Source of the DNA: Deltaproteobacteria bacterium
GTDB lineage: Bacteria > Desulfobacterota > Syntrophia > Syntrophales > UBA2210
Direction: 5' to 3'
DNA length: 58,068 bases
Assembly: GCA_016933965.1 (NCBI GenBank)
Contig: JAFGTS010000031.1
Span: 1-58,068, forward strand
Each line of letters opens with the position of its first letter. The stretch's first letter is position 1. A program made the translations under genes and the position numbers. A model generated the notes under the pieces. It worked only from the letters and a program-made list of their open reading frames with translations, ran no database searches and was not told the DNA's origin. Below are positions 16,991-25,185 of this stretch, piece by piece.

Positions 16991-18829
16991 ATGGAACACT
17001 TTGATGAGATAACCATGGCAGCGGTTTTTCAGAACAGAGCGCTCGAAAACGGTGAAAAGGCCTGCGTGGCCTACCGGAATGGCGCCGGTGAATGGTTCGA
17101 TGTTTCCTGGAACCGAATGAATGATATGATCCACGAATTTGCGTATCATCTGCTCGACAGGGGCATCCGGCACGGTGACAAGGTGGCCGTCTTCTCACCG
17201 AACCGGTTTGAGTGGTGGGTCGCCGATATGGCCATTCTATCCATCGGGGCCGTCAATATCCCGATCTACGCGACCAACACCCCCGAAGAGGTTCGGTACA
17301 TACTGGACGATTCGGATGCCCGGATATGCTGTGCCGGCACGGAAGATCACTTGCGTCGCGTCTTGTCCGTCAGAAAAGCACTGCCGAAACTGGAGGAAGT
17401 GGTCGTGTTTGACGAGATCGGCGGAACATATGAAGGCGTGCTCACCATGGGGGAAGCCTTTGAGCAGGGAAGGGCCTGCCGGGACGAAGATGAATTCGAC
17501 CGGCGGCTCAAAGCGATTCGCCCCGACGACCTGTGCACGTTCATTTACACCTCCGGTACCACGGGAGACCCGAAAGGGGTCATGCTCTCACATCATAACA
17601 TCATGTCCAATGTGCATCAGTTCAAGGCCCGGTTTCCCGAAATAGTGACGCAGCAGCACCGGCTGCCCTCGTTTCTGCCCCTTTCTCATGCCGTGGAACG
17701 GACGGCGGTTTATTACTGTCAGGTGTACAGCGCCAACAAGGTCTGCTTTGTAAAGGACATCACCACGCTTCTGGAAGACCTGCAGGCGATCCGTCCCACT
17801 TTCATGGCCTCCGTCCCCCGGGTGCTGGAGAAGATGTATGACGGCATTCATGAAAAGGTCGCCCAGGCGCCGCCCCTGAAGAAGAAGCTCTTTGAGTGGG
17901 CGAAAAGCGTGGGTGCGAGAAACCTTCCCTATATCTGCAATGGGAAGAAACGCGGCGGTCTTTTCGCCCTTGAGTACAACCTGGCCGACCGGCTGATATT
18001 TTCCAAGCTGAAAAAGGCCCTCGGCCTGGACCGGATCTATTTTATCGGCCTTGGCGGGGCTCCCATGCTTCCCCATGTTCTTGAATTTTTCCTGGGCATC
18101 GGTATCAGCTGCTGCGACGCATATGGGCTCAGTGAAACGTCACCCGTCGTGACCTGCAATTACGTGGGACACATCAGACCGGGAACGGTCGGCATGCCTG
18201 TTCCCGATACGGAGATAAGAATAGGTGATGACGGAGAATTGCTCATTAAGGGTCCCCAGGTCATGGTGGGTTACTACAAGAATGAAGCAGCCACGCGGGA
18301 GGCAATGACGAGTGACGGATACCTGAGAAGCGGCGACATTGGTGAACTGGATGCCGAGGGAAATCTCCGTATCACGGGAAGGATAAAGGACATACTCATC
18401 ACGTCCGGCGGCAAGAACATTTCCCCTCAGAATCTTGAAAATGCCATGCTGACGTCCGAGTTCATCGAACAGGTGGCCGTCATCGGTGACAGCCGAAAGT
18501 ACCTGTCAGCACTGGTGGTACCTGTCTTTGAAATACTTGAACCCTGGGCGCGAAAGAACAACATCGGTTTCACGAACCGGGAAGAGTTGATAGGCAGGGA
18601 AGAGGTGAAGGACCTTTTCGACAGAGAGATCAAAGAAAAGATGGGACCCTTCGGACGGGTTGAGCAGATAAAGAAATTTACCTTGATGCCCTTTGTCTGG
18701 ACCCAGGAGACGGGTGAGCTGACACCGACGTTGAAGGTGAAACGCCGCGTCCTAGCAGAAAAGTACGCGAAAGAGATCAATGCGATGTACATGGCTGAAC
18801 AGGGAAGTAAGAAAAGGCTTGACACATGA
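16991..18829 (+). CDS. AMP-forming acyl-CoA synthetase, long-chain (FAA1/FadD15) type
   Basis: This 612-residue ANL ligase is of the larger long-chain group. Motifs: FIYTSGTTGDPKGVMLSHHN (P-loop), AYGLSETSPVVTCN, SGDIGELDAEGNLRITGRIK, and ITSGGKNISPQNLENAM, where GKNISP is typical of long-chain/bubblegum-type synthetases. GGAGG at 16981-16985 sets the ATG at 16991; an upstream in-frame start at 16910 lies in the hairpins and is rejected. It is the first gene of the plus-strand cluster and would activate the substrate that the downstream dehydrogenases, hydratase and aldolase-like protein process. Confidence 0.92.
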   Translation: MEHFDEITMAAVFQNRALENGEKACVAYRNGAGEWFDVSWNRMNDMIHEFAYHLLDRGIRHGDKVAVFSPNRFEWWVADMAILSIGAVNIPIYATNTPEEVRYILDDSDARICCAGTEDHLRRVLSVRKALPKLEEVVVFDEIGGTYEGVLTMGEAFEQGRACRDEDEFDRRLKAIRPDDLCTFIYTSGTTGDPKGVMLSHHNIMSNVHQFKARFPEIVTQQHRLPSFLPLSHAVERTAVYYCQVYSANKVCFVKDITTLLEDLQAIRPTFMASVPRVLEKMYDGIHEKVAQAPPLKKKLFEWAKSVGARNLPYICNGKKRGGLFALEYNLADRLIFSKLKKALGLDRIYFIGLGGAPMLPHVLEFFLGIGISCCDAYGLSETSPVVTCNYVGHIRPGTVGMPVPDTEIRIGDDGELLIKGPQVMVGYYKNEAATREAMTSDGYLRSGDIGELDAEGNLRITGRIKDILITSGGKNISPQNLENAMLTSEFIEQVAVIGDSRKYLSALVVPVFEILEPWARKNNIGFTNREELIGREEVKDLFDREIKEKMGPFGRVEQIKKFTLMPFVWTQETGELTPTLKVKRRVLAEKYAKEINAMYMAEQGSKKRLDT

Positions 18830-18870
18830 TGTAGGTTAATATAAGTTAATGTCGTTAACATTTGATAACC
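18819..18870 (+). promoter_or_regulatory. Candidate promoter with GTTAA repeats before the SDR gene
   Basis: TTGACA (18819-18824) and TATAAG (18840-18845) are 15 bases apart, a short spacing. GTTAA occurs three times just downstream (18835, 18845, 18854). The region also holds the inverted repeat AATGT-n5-ACATT (18848-18862), the palindrome GTTAAC (18854-18859) and outer arms GGTTA/TAACC (18834-18870). The -35 box overlaps the end of the synthetase gene. The layout suggests a repressor site at the start of transcription. Confidence 0.45.
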
Positions 18871-18908
18871 AATGCGGGTAACCGTGTCGATCCACCGGGG
18901 AGTACACC

Positions 18909-19673
18909 ATGGATGTTTCATATCTTTCAATGGCAGGAAAGAAGACGCTGATAACGGGGGCGAGCAGGGGGATTGGAAAAGCCATCGCGCTCCGGTTCGC
19001 CGATGCCGGCGCGGATGTTGCCGTGGCAAGCCGGAAACAGGAAGCTCTGGACGCTGTGGCCGATGAGATCCGGGCAATGGGAAGAACGGCGCTTGTCGTC
19101 ACCTATCATAATCGTGAAGCGGACAGCATCAATGCCCTTATTGACAGAGTGAAAAAGGAGTTCGGCGGGATCGACGTGCTGGTGAACAACGCGGCTACCA
19201 ATCCCGGAATGGGGCAGTTGATAGACATGGATGAGGGGATGTACGATCAGATCATGCTCACGAACCTCAAGGGCTACACTCTTCTGAGCCAGGCAGCGGG
19301 AAAGGTGATGAAGGAGCAGGAGTCGGGTGTTATCGTCAACATATCCTCTCTGGGCGGCCTTACCCCGGACTGGGGGCTGGGATTGTACTGCATCAGCAAG
19401 GCCGGCATCAATATGCTCACACGTGCCATGGCGAAGGAAATGGGCCGCTATGGTGTAAGGGTCAATGCCATAGCACCCGGTGTCGTGCAGACCCGCTTTT
19501 CCCAGGCACTCTGGACGGATGATTCCCTGATGAAGAACGTCCTGGAACGGACGCCCCTGGGCAGGATCGCCCAGCCCGAAGAGATCGCCCGGATCGCCCT
19601 GTTCCTCGCGTCGGACGCATCATCCTTCATGACGGGCCAGGTCCTGGTAGCCGACGGAGGGACATCCCTTTAA
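18909..19673 (+). CDS. SDR-family NAD(P)-dependent oxidoreductase
   Basis: This 254-residue classical short-chain dehydrogenase has the cofactor motif TGASRGIG (16-23), NNAA, and a catalytic Ser-Tyr-Lys set with YCISK. The C-terminus GQVLVADGGTSL matches FabG-like enzymes. In this cluster a 3-hydroxyacyl-CoA or alcohol dehydrogenase role is most likely; cofactor and substrate are not determined. It has its own candidate promoter and a short GGGGAG before the ATG. Confidence 0.88.
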   Translation: MDVSYLSMAGKKTLITGASRGIGKAIALRFADAGADVAVASRKQEALDAVADEIRAMGRTALVVTYHNREADSINALIDRVKKEFGGIDVLVNNAATNPGMGQLIDMDEGMYDQIMLTNLKGYTLLSQAAGKVMKEQESGVIVNISSLGGLTPDWGLGLYCISKAGINMLTRAMAKEMGRYGVRVNAIAPGVVQTRFSQALWTDDSLMKNVLERTPLGRIAQPEEIARIALFLASDASSFMTGQVLVADGGTSL

Positions 19674-19775
19674 CGATGCAGCGTCCGGTGGATGGATACA
19701 TTTTACAAATGACCGCCGGGTGAAATGGATCGAACAAAAATACCATGCTTTGAAAGGGGAAGGAGAATCGACAGT

Positions 19776-21398
19776 ATGGCGAAAAAGTATGACGTGATCG
19801 TAATAGGTTCAGGTATCGCCGGTATGGGGGCCGCAGCTCTTTTAGCGAAGAATTTTGGGAAAAAGGTACTGGTAGCCGAAAAGGCCCCCTTTATCGGTGG
19901 CCGCAGCCTCTCCATGGTAGGCAAGGGTGACCGGATGACCGTTGACGGCCTGGAACTCGATGTGAACGGTTTCAGGCAGATGTGGGAGTATAATGGTACC
20001 TGGCCCTTTGCCGCGAAGGGGTTTCCTGCCATTGAGGAATGCTTTCAGAAGGGGCTGTTCGACGGCTATACCATGGACAGCGGCCATGGGTTGTTCTGGG
20101 GCAACAGGAGCCGCGTGCGCTGCCTGCTGGATTACCTGGATGTTCCCGTCGACCTTCCCACCAACACAGGGTTTGCATACATCGATTACCGGGGGGGTAA
20201 CCGCTTCTACCAGGTCGGCAAGGGTGAGGCCTACGGATGGATGTCGCCACAGGAATATGGGGAAACGATCGAACAGCTCAGGGCGATGGCGATGACCGAT
20301 TATGCATCACTGAAATCCCTGATGAAGATTTCTCTCCAGGATTGGCTCGAGCAGCGGAAGATCAATCCGAAAACCTACGCCTATATCAAGAACCTCGCGG
20401 CCTCACAAACCGTCCAGAACGATCTTTCCATGACACCGGCCGGCGATTTTCTCGGATATCAGGCGATGGCGCGGGATATCAAAATGAATCTCGTGGACGG
20501 TTCCGTCGGTACCATTTCCAACCCCGGTGTCACGGCCATACCGCTGGCCATGGAAGAGTGTCTGAACTCGTTCGGCGGGAAAGTGCTGAGAAACACGCCG
20601 GTGGAGCAGGTCATTGTTGAGAAAGGGACCGCTCGGGGTGTTATCCTTCGCACCAGGAAAGGATTTGAAACGATCTATGCCGACCGGATCATCTGTAATC
20701 TCATGCCCAAGGCTATCTTCAGCATTATTCACCCCCGTCATTTCGACCACGAGTTCGTGAGCGCCGTCAGAACAAAGTTCTTCACGCCCAGTCTCCTCAC
20801 GGGGATGATCGGACTGAAGCGGAACGTGCTGGAAGAGAAAGGCATCGATGAACGGAGTTTCATCTACATGCCCGATGTCGTCGGTCCCGAAGAGGGGTTC
20901 AGGGGCGGTGCCGTGGACGTGGTCATGTGGAACATGTCTTCCAGTGCCGGCAAGAGCGTGGCTCGGCCGAGCATCTGCAGGGATCATGGAAGGGCTCCCG
21001 ATGGTGAACGGGATTACTGTTTCTCGCTCCCACTGCTCGATTACGAGATGAACAATCCGGACAAGGTCAAGAGATTGACGGAGTTCTGCGAAAACTGGTT
21101 CAAACGGACGTTCCGTTCCTGGAAGGAGGATGTGAAATTCTTCATCTGGACGGCCTGCGACAGGGCGTACGGGAATTGGCGGCCCGTCGGAATGGAGCGC
21201 CCTGATGTCACGTCGCCTCATATCGGCAATCTCTTCTTCACGGGTGATCAATACGGTAAGCGGATGTGGGGAGGCGGTGTCGACGGGGCCGGTCTGTGCG
21301 CGGTCATGACGGTGGACGCCATGATGGGAACCAGGCTCGAAGAACAGATATTCCCCGTCTACCATCGCGGTGTTCCTGAAGACAAGGTGTGGGAGTAG
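19776..21398 (+). CDS. CrtI/phytoene-desaturase-like FAD-dependent oxidoreductase
   Basis: This 540-residue flavoprotein has an N-terminal dinucleotide-binding motif (VIVIGSGIAGMGAAALLAKN, GSGIAG at 11-16) followed by KKVLVAEKAPFIGGRS. Its C-terminal FAD segment NLFFTGDQYGKRMWGGGVDG is that of amine-oxidase/phytoene-desaturase-type enzymes. AAGGAG nine bases upstream supports ATG 19776 over an earlier in-frame start at 19725. No carotenoid genes are present. Its place among CoA-thioester enzymes suggests oxidation or isomerisation of an alicyclic or polyprenoid-like substrate; this is inference. A long ORF on its opposite strand is a coding shadow. Confidence 0.85.
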   Translation: MAKKYDVIVIGSGIAGMGAAALLAKNFGKKVLVAEKAPFIGGRSLSMVGKGDRMTVDGLELDVNGFRQMWEYNGTWPFAAKGFPAIEECFQKGLFDGYTMDSGHGLFWGNRSRVRCLLDYLDVPVDLPTNTGFAYIDYRGGNRFYQVGKGEAYGWMSPQEYGETIEQLRAMAMTDYASLKSLMKISLQDWLEQRKINPKTYAYIKNLAASQTVQNDLSMTPAGDFLGYQAMARDIKMNLVDGSVGTISNPGVTAIPLAMEECLNSFGGKVLRNTPVEQVIVEKGTARGVILRTRKGFETIYADRIICNLMPKAIFSIIHPRHFDHEFVSAVRTKFFTPSLLTGMIGLKRNVLEEKGIDERSFIYMPDVVGPEEGFRGGAVDVVMWNMSSSAGKSVARPSICRDHGRAPDGERDYCFSLPLLDYEMNNPDKVKRLTEFCENWFKRTFRSWKEDVKFFIWTACDRAYGNWRPVGMERPDVTSPHIGNLFFTGDQYGKRMWGGGVDGAGLCAVMTVDAMMGTRLEEQIFPVYHRGVPEDKVWE

Positions 21399-21479
21399 GG
21401 GGACGCCCCGAGGGGACGAACACCGGAGCGGGATCGATTCCCGCTTCGTATGTGGAAAGAGTGTGAGGAGGTATGATCC

Positions 21480-22943
21480 ATGGGTTTGATGACACCCGAT
21501 GAATTCAAGGCGAGTCTGAATGACGGAAGAATTGTATACTACAAGGGCCGGAAAATCGATAATGTGGCCGAGGACCCCGATCTGCTGGCCTGTGTGGAGA
21601 CCGCCGCCGTCGATTATGAAATGGCGGAGGATCCTCGGTACCGTGATCTGGCCGTTGTCAGGGACGAGGAACTCGGCGAGGATATCAGCCGGTTCTACTA
21701 CACCCCGAAAAACGGAGAGGACCTGCTCAAACAGCTTGAGCTGACCATCAAGGCCACCGAACTGGGGGATGGATACATTCCCTTTACCCATGATATCGGC
21801 GCCGACGCGATGAACGCCATATCCATCACCGCCCGCAGCATGGGCGATGCCGGCGCGGCGTATCTTGAGAGGATCGAAAACTACCGCAGGTACCTCAAAA
21901 GAACGGACCTGAGCGTGGTCGCCGCCGTCACCGATGTCAAGGGGGACCGGCACCTGCGTCCTTCCGATCAACGGCAGGTCCATCCCGATTTTCACCTCCG
22001 TATCGTGGAACGGCGGGACGACGGGATCGTCGTTCGCGGGGCAAAAGCGCATATCACTGCGGCGGCCTATTGCAACGAGTTCTTCGCGATTCCCTGCCGT
22101 GCCCTGGGGGGTGCGGAAGACGCCGATTATGCCGTTGCGTTTGCCCTTCCCATCAACACACAGGGTATCCGGCAGATCGTTCGTCCCTTCAGCTCGCGGA
22201 TCAGCGATCTCGAGTTTCCCGTTGAACGTCCGCTGCGCAGAATGCACACGGATTCACTGATCATCTTCGATGATGTCTTTGTACCCTGGGACCGGGTTTT
22301 CCTTTGCGGCGAGTGGCAGTATGCCGCCACCATGGTCTACAATTTCGCCCTGCTTCACCGGAGGACGGGCTGTGCCTACCGCATCCCCATGAGCGAGCAT
22401 CTGCTGGGCATCGCGCAGGCCATTGCGGAATATAACGGAATTGCGGGAGCGCCCCATGTGAGAGAAAAGATCACCGAGATCGTCATCTACCTGCAGACGC
22501 TCTCGGCCCTTTCCCGCTCGGCCTGCCTGGATTATGTGGACCATGCCGGGATACCCGTTCCCAACCCGGTGACGACCAATATCGCGAAATACCACTTCGC
22601 CCATAATTATCACAAGGTGGTCGAGATCATACAGGACCTCGCGGGCGGGCTGCTGGTAACGGCGCCCACCTACAAGGACTGGAAGAACCCCGAAACACAT
22701 GATGATATTGAAAAGTACCTGCAGGGAATACCGGAGCTCCCAACGGAAGACCGCCTGCGCATGTTCGACCTGATCCGCCGCCTTACATCGGGTGATCTGG
22801 AGACCATCTGTCTCCACGGTGAAGGGTCGCCGTATGCCGAGCGGATGACGATTTTCATGGAGGCCCGGAAATTGATCGCCCGGTGCAAGAAACTTGTTGA
22901 CGAAATGGCCGGTATACCGGCCGGTGAACGAAGAAAAGACTGA
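21480..22943 (+). CDS. HpaB / 4-hydroxybutyryl-CoA dehydratase family flavoprotein lacking Fe-S cysteines
   Basis: This 487-residue protein has the fold of the 4-hydroxyphenylacetate 3-hydroxylase (HpaB) family, including 4-hydroxybutyryl-CoA dehydratase/vinylacetyl-CoA isomerase. Recognisable segments are VHPDFHLRIVERRDDGIVVR, DDVFVPWDRVFLCGEW and FALLHRRTGCAYRI. In Clostridium 4-hydroxybutyryl-CoA dehydratase the [4Fe-4S] cluster uses Cys99, Cys103, His292 and Cys299. Here His293 and Cys298 are present but two residues closer, and there is no Cys at all between residues 38 and 198. The canonical cluster therefore cannot form. It may be an FAD-only dehydratase, isomerase or hydroxylase. It follows the CrtI-like gene by 81 bases. 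Confidence 0.88.
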   Translation: MGLMTPDEFKASLNDGRIVYYKGRKIDNVAEDPDLLACVETAAVDYEMAEDPRYRDLAVVRDEELGEDISRFYYTPKNGEDLLKQLELTIKATELGDGYIPFTHDIGADAMNAISITARSMGDAGAAYLERIENYRRYLKRTDLSVVAAVTDVKGDRHLRPSDQRQVHPDFHLRIVERRDDGIVVRGAKAHITAAAYCNEFFAIPCRALGGAEDADYAVAFALPINTQGIRQIVRPFSSRISDLEFPVERPLRRMHTDSLIIFDDVFVPWDRVFLCGEWQYAATMVYNFALLHRRTGCAYRIPMSEHLLGIAQAIAEYNGIAGAPHVREKITEIVIYLQTLSALSRSACLDYVDHAGIPVPNPVTTNIAKYHFAHNYHKVVEIIQDLAGGLLVTAPTYKDWKNPETHDDIEKYLQGIPELPTEDRLRMFDLIRRLTSGDLETICLHGEGSPYAERMTIFMEARKLIARCKKLVDEMAGIPAGERRKD

Positions 22944-22966
22944 ATTCTTCGGAAAGGAGTGTACCC

Positions 22967-24151
22967 ATGAGTGATCTCAAGGGCAAGGTTGCCATCATCG
23001 GCATCGGGGAGGTCCCGACGGGGCGATTTCCCGAAGCCTCGGCGATTTACCATGCGATCGAATCGGCACGCCGGGCCATCAGGGATGCCGGCATCAACAA
23101 GGATAATATCGATTACGTTCTTCCCTGCGGCGCCGTTTACAGCCCGCCTTTCAACACGGAACTGATCACCGGCCGCGTCGTCGAGGAACTGGGACTGAAA
23201 AACGTCAGCAAGAACTGCCAGGTCTTTTCGGGCGGTTCCACAAGCAGTTGCGGCATTGATATCGCGGCATCTCTTATCAATTCAAAGGCGGCCTCGACGG
23301 TTCTCTTCGTTCACGCCGACCGCCTCGGTACCGGTGTGGACCTTCAGGGCGGCATCGACCTTTTTGCCACGGCGGGCATTTCACATGAATGGGAGGTCCC
23401 ATTCGGGCAGCATTATTCATCTATCGCCGCTCTCGCCATGACCCGTTACATGTATGAGACGGGATGCACCGATGAACACCTCGCGGCGGTATGCGTTTCC
23501 AACCGGAAATGGGCGGAGCTGAACCCGCACGCGTTTTTCAGAAAACCGGTGACCATCGAGGAAATCCTGTCCTCCAAGGTACTGTCCACACCCCTGCGTG
23601 CGAAACAGTCGAACATGCTCTTCGACGGCGGGGCGGCCTTCATCGTGACCTCGGCCGAGCGCGCGCGGGACATTACGGAGAGACCCGTCTATCTGCTGGG
23701 CGAAGGCGGCATCGTGACGCACTTTGTCTATTCCCAGGAGCCCGATATCACCCGGTTCGGCTGGGCGAGAGCGGCCGAAAAGGCCTTTGGGGAAGCGGGA
23801 CTGACAGCGGCAGACATGGATATCGCCGAGATCTACGATTCCTATCCCATCTACGAACTGATCGCCTTTGAGGAACTCGGATTCTGCAAAAGAGGTGATG
23901 GAGGCGAGATGTTCCTGAGAGGAGATACCTGGCCCGGCGGAAAGATCCCGACGACGACCAATGGCGGTATGCTTTCCCAGGGACATACCGGTGGTGGCGG
24001 TGGTGTGGCCATCCTCGTTGAAACCTTCCGGCAGCTGATGGGAAAGGCCGGTGAGCGGCAGGTTCCGAATGCCCGGTTCGCCGTTGAAACCGGAACGGGC
24101 GGCACCTACATGGATTCGCAGGTGTCCGTCTTCGGAACGGAGATCCCGTAA
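22967..24151 (+). CDS. Thiolase-fold protein of Ltp2/SCP-x type, probable acyl-CoA retro-aldolase or thiolase
   Basis: This 394-residue thiolase-superfamily protein resembles Ltp2, the aldolase of steroid side-chain cleavage. Matching blocks include SNRKWAELNPHAFFRKPVTI, the ERARDITERPVYLLGEGG region and EIYDSYPIYELIAFEELGFC. By hand alignment the nucleophilic Cys position falls on Gly90 (FSGGSTSSC); nearest cysteines are Cys84 and Cys95. It retains a thiolase-like GGMLSQGHTGG, where Ltp2 has a Tyr. It may be an aldolase or an unusual thiolase. The next genes encode the DUF35 partner and MaoC hydratase with which Ltp2-type enzymes work. Confidence 0.85.
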   Translation: MSDLKGKVAIIGIGEVPTGRFPEASAIYHAIESARRAIRDAGINKDNIDYVLPCGAVYSPPFNTELITGRVVEELGLKNVSKNCQVFSGGSTSSCGIDIAASLINSKAASTVLFVHADRLGTGVDLQGGIDLFATAGISHEWEVPFGQHYSSIAALAMTRYMYETGCTDEHLAAVCVSNRKWAELNPHAFFRKPVTIEEILSSKVLSTPLRAKQSNMLFDGGAAFIVTSAERARDITERPVYLLGEGGIVTHFVYSQEPDITRFGWARAAEKAFGEAGLTAADMDIAEIYDSYPIYELIAFEELGFCKRGDGGEMFLRGDTWPGGKIPTTTNGGMLSQGHTGGGGGVAILVETFRQLMGKAGERQVPNARFAVETGTGGTYMDSQVSVFGTEIP

Positions 24152-24202
24152 CTTGGAGATGCCACAAAGGACTGTCGTGAATCTTTGAAAGGAGCTTTTC
24201 AC

Positions 24203-24628
24203 ATGAATATGCCAGTCAAACCAAAACCGGTACCTGTCGCAACGGCGTGGACCATGCCGTTCTGGGAAGGAACCCGGAATGGGAAATTGCTGTATCAGAA
24301 ATGCGGGGACTGCGGGACCAATGTCTTCATTCCGCGGATCGCCTGTTCACGATGTTTTTCTGAAAATCTCGAATGGGTGGAATCATCGGGCAGGGGAACG
24401 GTATTCAGCTTTACCGTGGTGGAGAACAACGCGCCCTCGGCGTTTATCGCCGACATGCCCTTCGTGATCGCCATCGTAAAGATGGAGGAGGAAGGGGTCC
24501 AGATGCTGACCAATATCGTGGAATGTGATCCCTATGAGGTGCGTTGCGACATGCCCGTCGAGGTGGTCTTCGAGAAACTGAGCGATGAGTTCACGCTTCC
24601 GAAGTTCAGACCTGCCGCATCAAGGTAG
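24203..24628 (+). CDS. DUF35 zinc-ribbon/OB-fold protein, thiolase-fold partner
   Basis: This 141-residue protein has a rubredoxin-like zinc ribbon C34-x2-C37-x10-C48-x2-C51 and then an OB fold (RGTVFSFTVVENN...). DUF35 proteins form tight complexes with the thiolase-fold protein encoded next to them, for example BbsA with BbsB, or the DUF35 part of ChsH2 with Ltp2. GGAG upstream supports ATG 24203 rather than a TTG at 24185. The function is to complete the active site or acyl-CoA entry of the neighbouring thiolase-fold enzyme. Confidence 0.9.
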   Translation: MNMPVKPKPVPVATAWTMPFWEGTRNGKLLYQKCGDCGTNVFIPRIACSRCFSENLEWVESSGRGTVFSFTVVENNAPSAFIADMPFVIAIVKMEEEGVQMLTNIVECDPYEVRCDMPVEVVFEKLSDEFTLPKFRPAASR

Positions 24629-24667
24629 GAGAAGCAGCATATAACATTTGCTCCAGGGAGGATGCTC

Positions 24668-25120
24668 ATGGCTGAAAAATACTGGGAAGATTTTGATGTG
24701 GGGTTTTCTTTCAAAACCCCGTCCATAACGGTTACGGAGTCCCATATCGTTACCTGGGCGGGTCTGACCATGGACTTCTACCCACTTCACGTGGATGCCG
24801 AGTACGCGAAAAAAACCGTTTTCAAGGAGCGGATCGCGCATGGGCCTCTCATCTTCGGGTTGGCCGTCGGCCTGGCGGCACAGGCCAGGATCGAGGGAGG
24901 GGCCGTCATGGCCTGGATGGGTGTCGACAACATGCGTATGCTCGCTCCCGTGAGGATCGGCGATACCGTAACGGTGAACATTGAGGTGACACAGAGAAAA
25001 GAGACGAAAAAGGACACTCAGGGCATACAGATCTGGAAATACAGCGTTCATAATCAGCGTGATGAGGTTGTTCTTGTGTTCGACATGAATTTCCTGATGC
25101 ATCGGAGACCCGCCGTGTAA
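24668..25120 (+). CDS. MaoC-family enoyl-CoA hydratase
   Basis: This single-hotdog protein of about 150 residues has the hydratase-2 motif in modified form: MDFYPLHVD, keeping catalytic Asp36 and His41 but with Tyr in place of the usual Asn. IAHGPLIFGLAVGL follows. It would add water to an enoyl-CoA, giving the (R)- or tertiary hydroxy product. GGGAGG sets the ATG at 24668; an ATG at 24662 is too close. In steroid pathways such hydratases supply the aldolase substrate, which fits the neighbours. Confidence 0.88.
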   Translation: MAEKYWEDFDVGFSFKTPSITVTESHIVTWAGLTMDFYPLHVDAEYAKKTVFKERIAHGPLIFGLAVGLAAQARIEGGAVMAWMGVDNMRMLAPVRIGDTVTVNIEVTQRKETKKDTQGIQIWKYSVHNQRDEVVLVFDMNFLMHRRPAV

Positions 25121-25185
25121 TAAACTGCCGCCGGTTTCATGCCGGGAGCAGGGGCCGGTGCAGGCAGGGGAAGGAGTTTGATGCC

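Noticed and set aside
20403-22247. 614-codon open frame on the minus strand
   Set aside because: It lies opposite the CrtI-like and HpaB-like genes, has no family match and no ribosome-binding site; it is a codon-bias shadow in GC-rich DNA.
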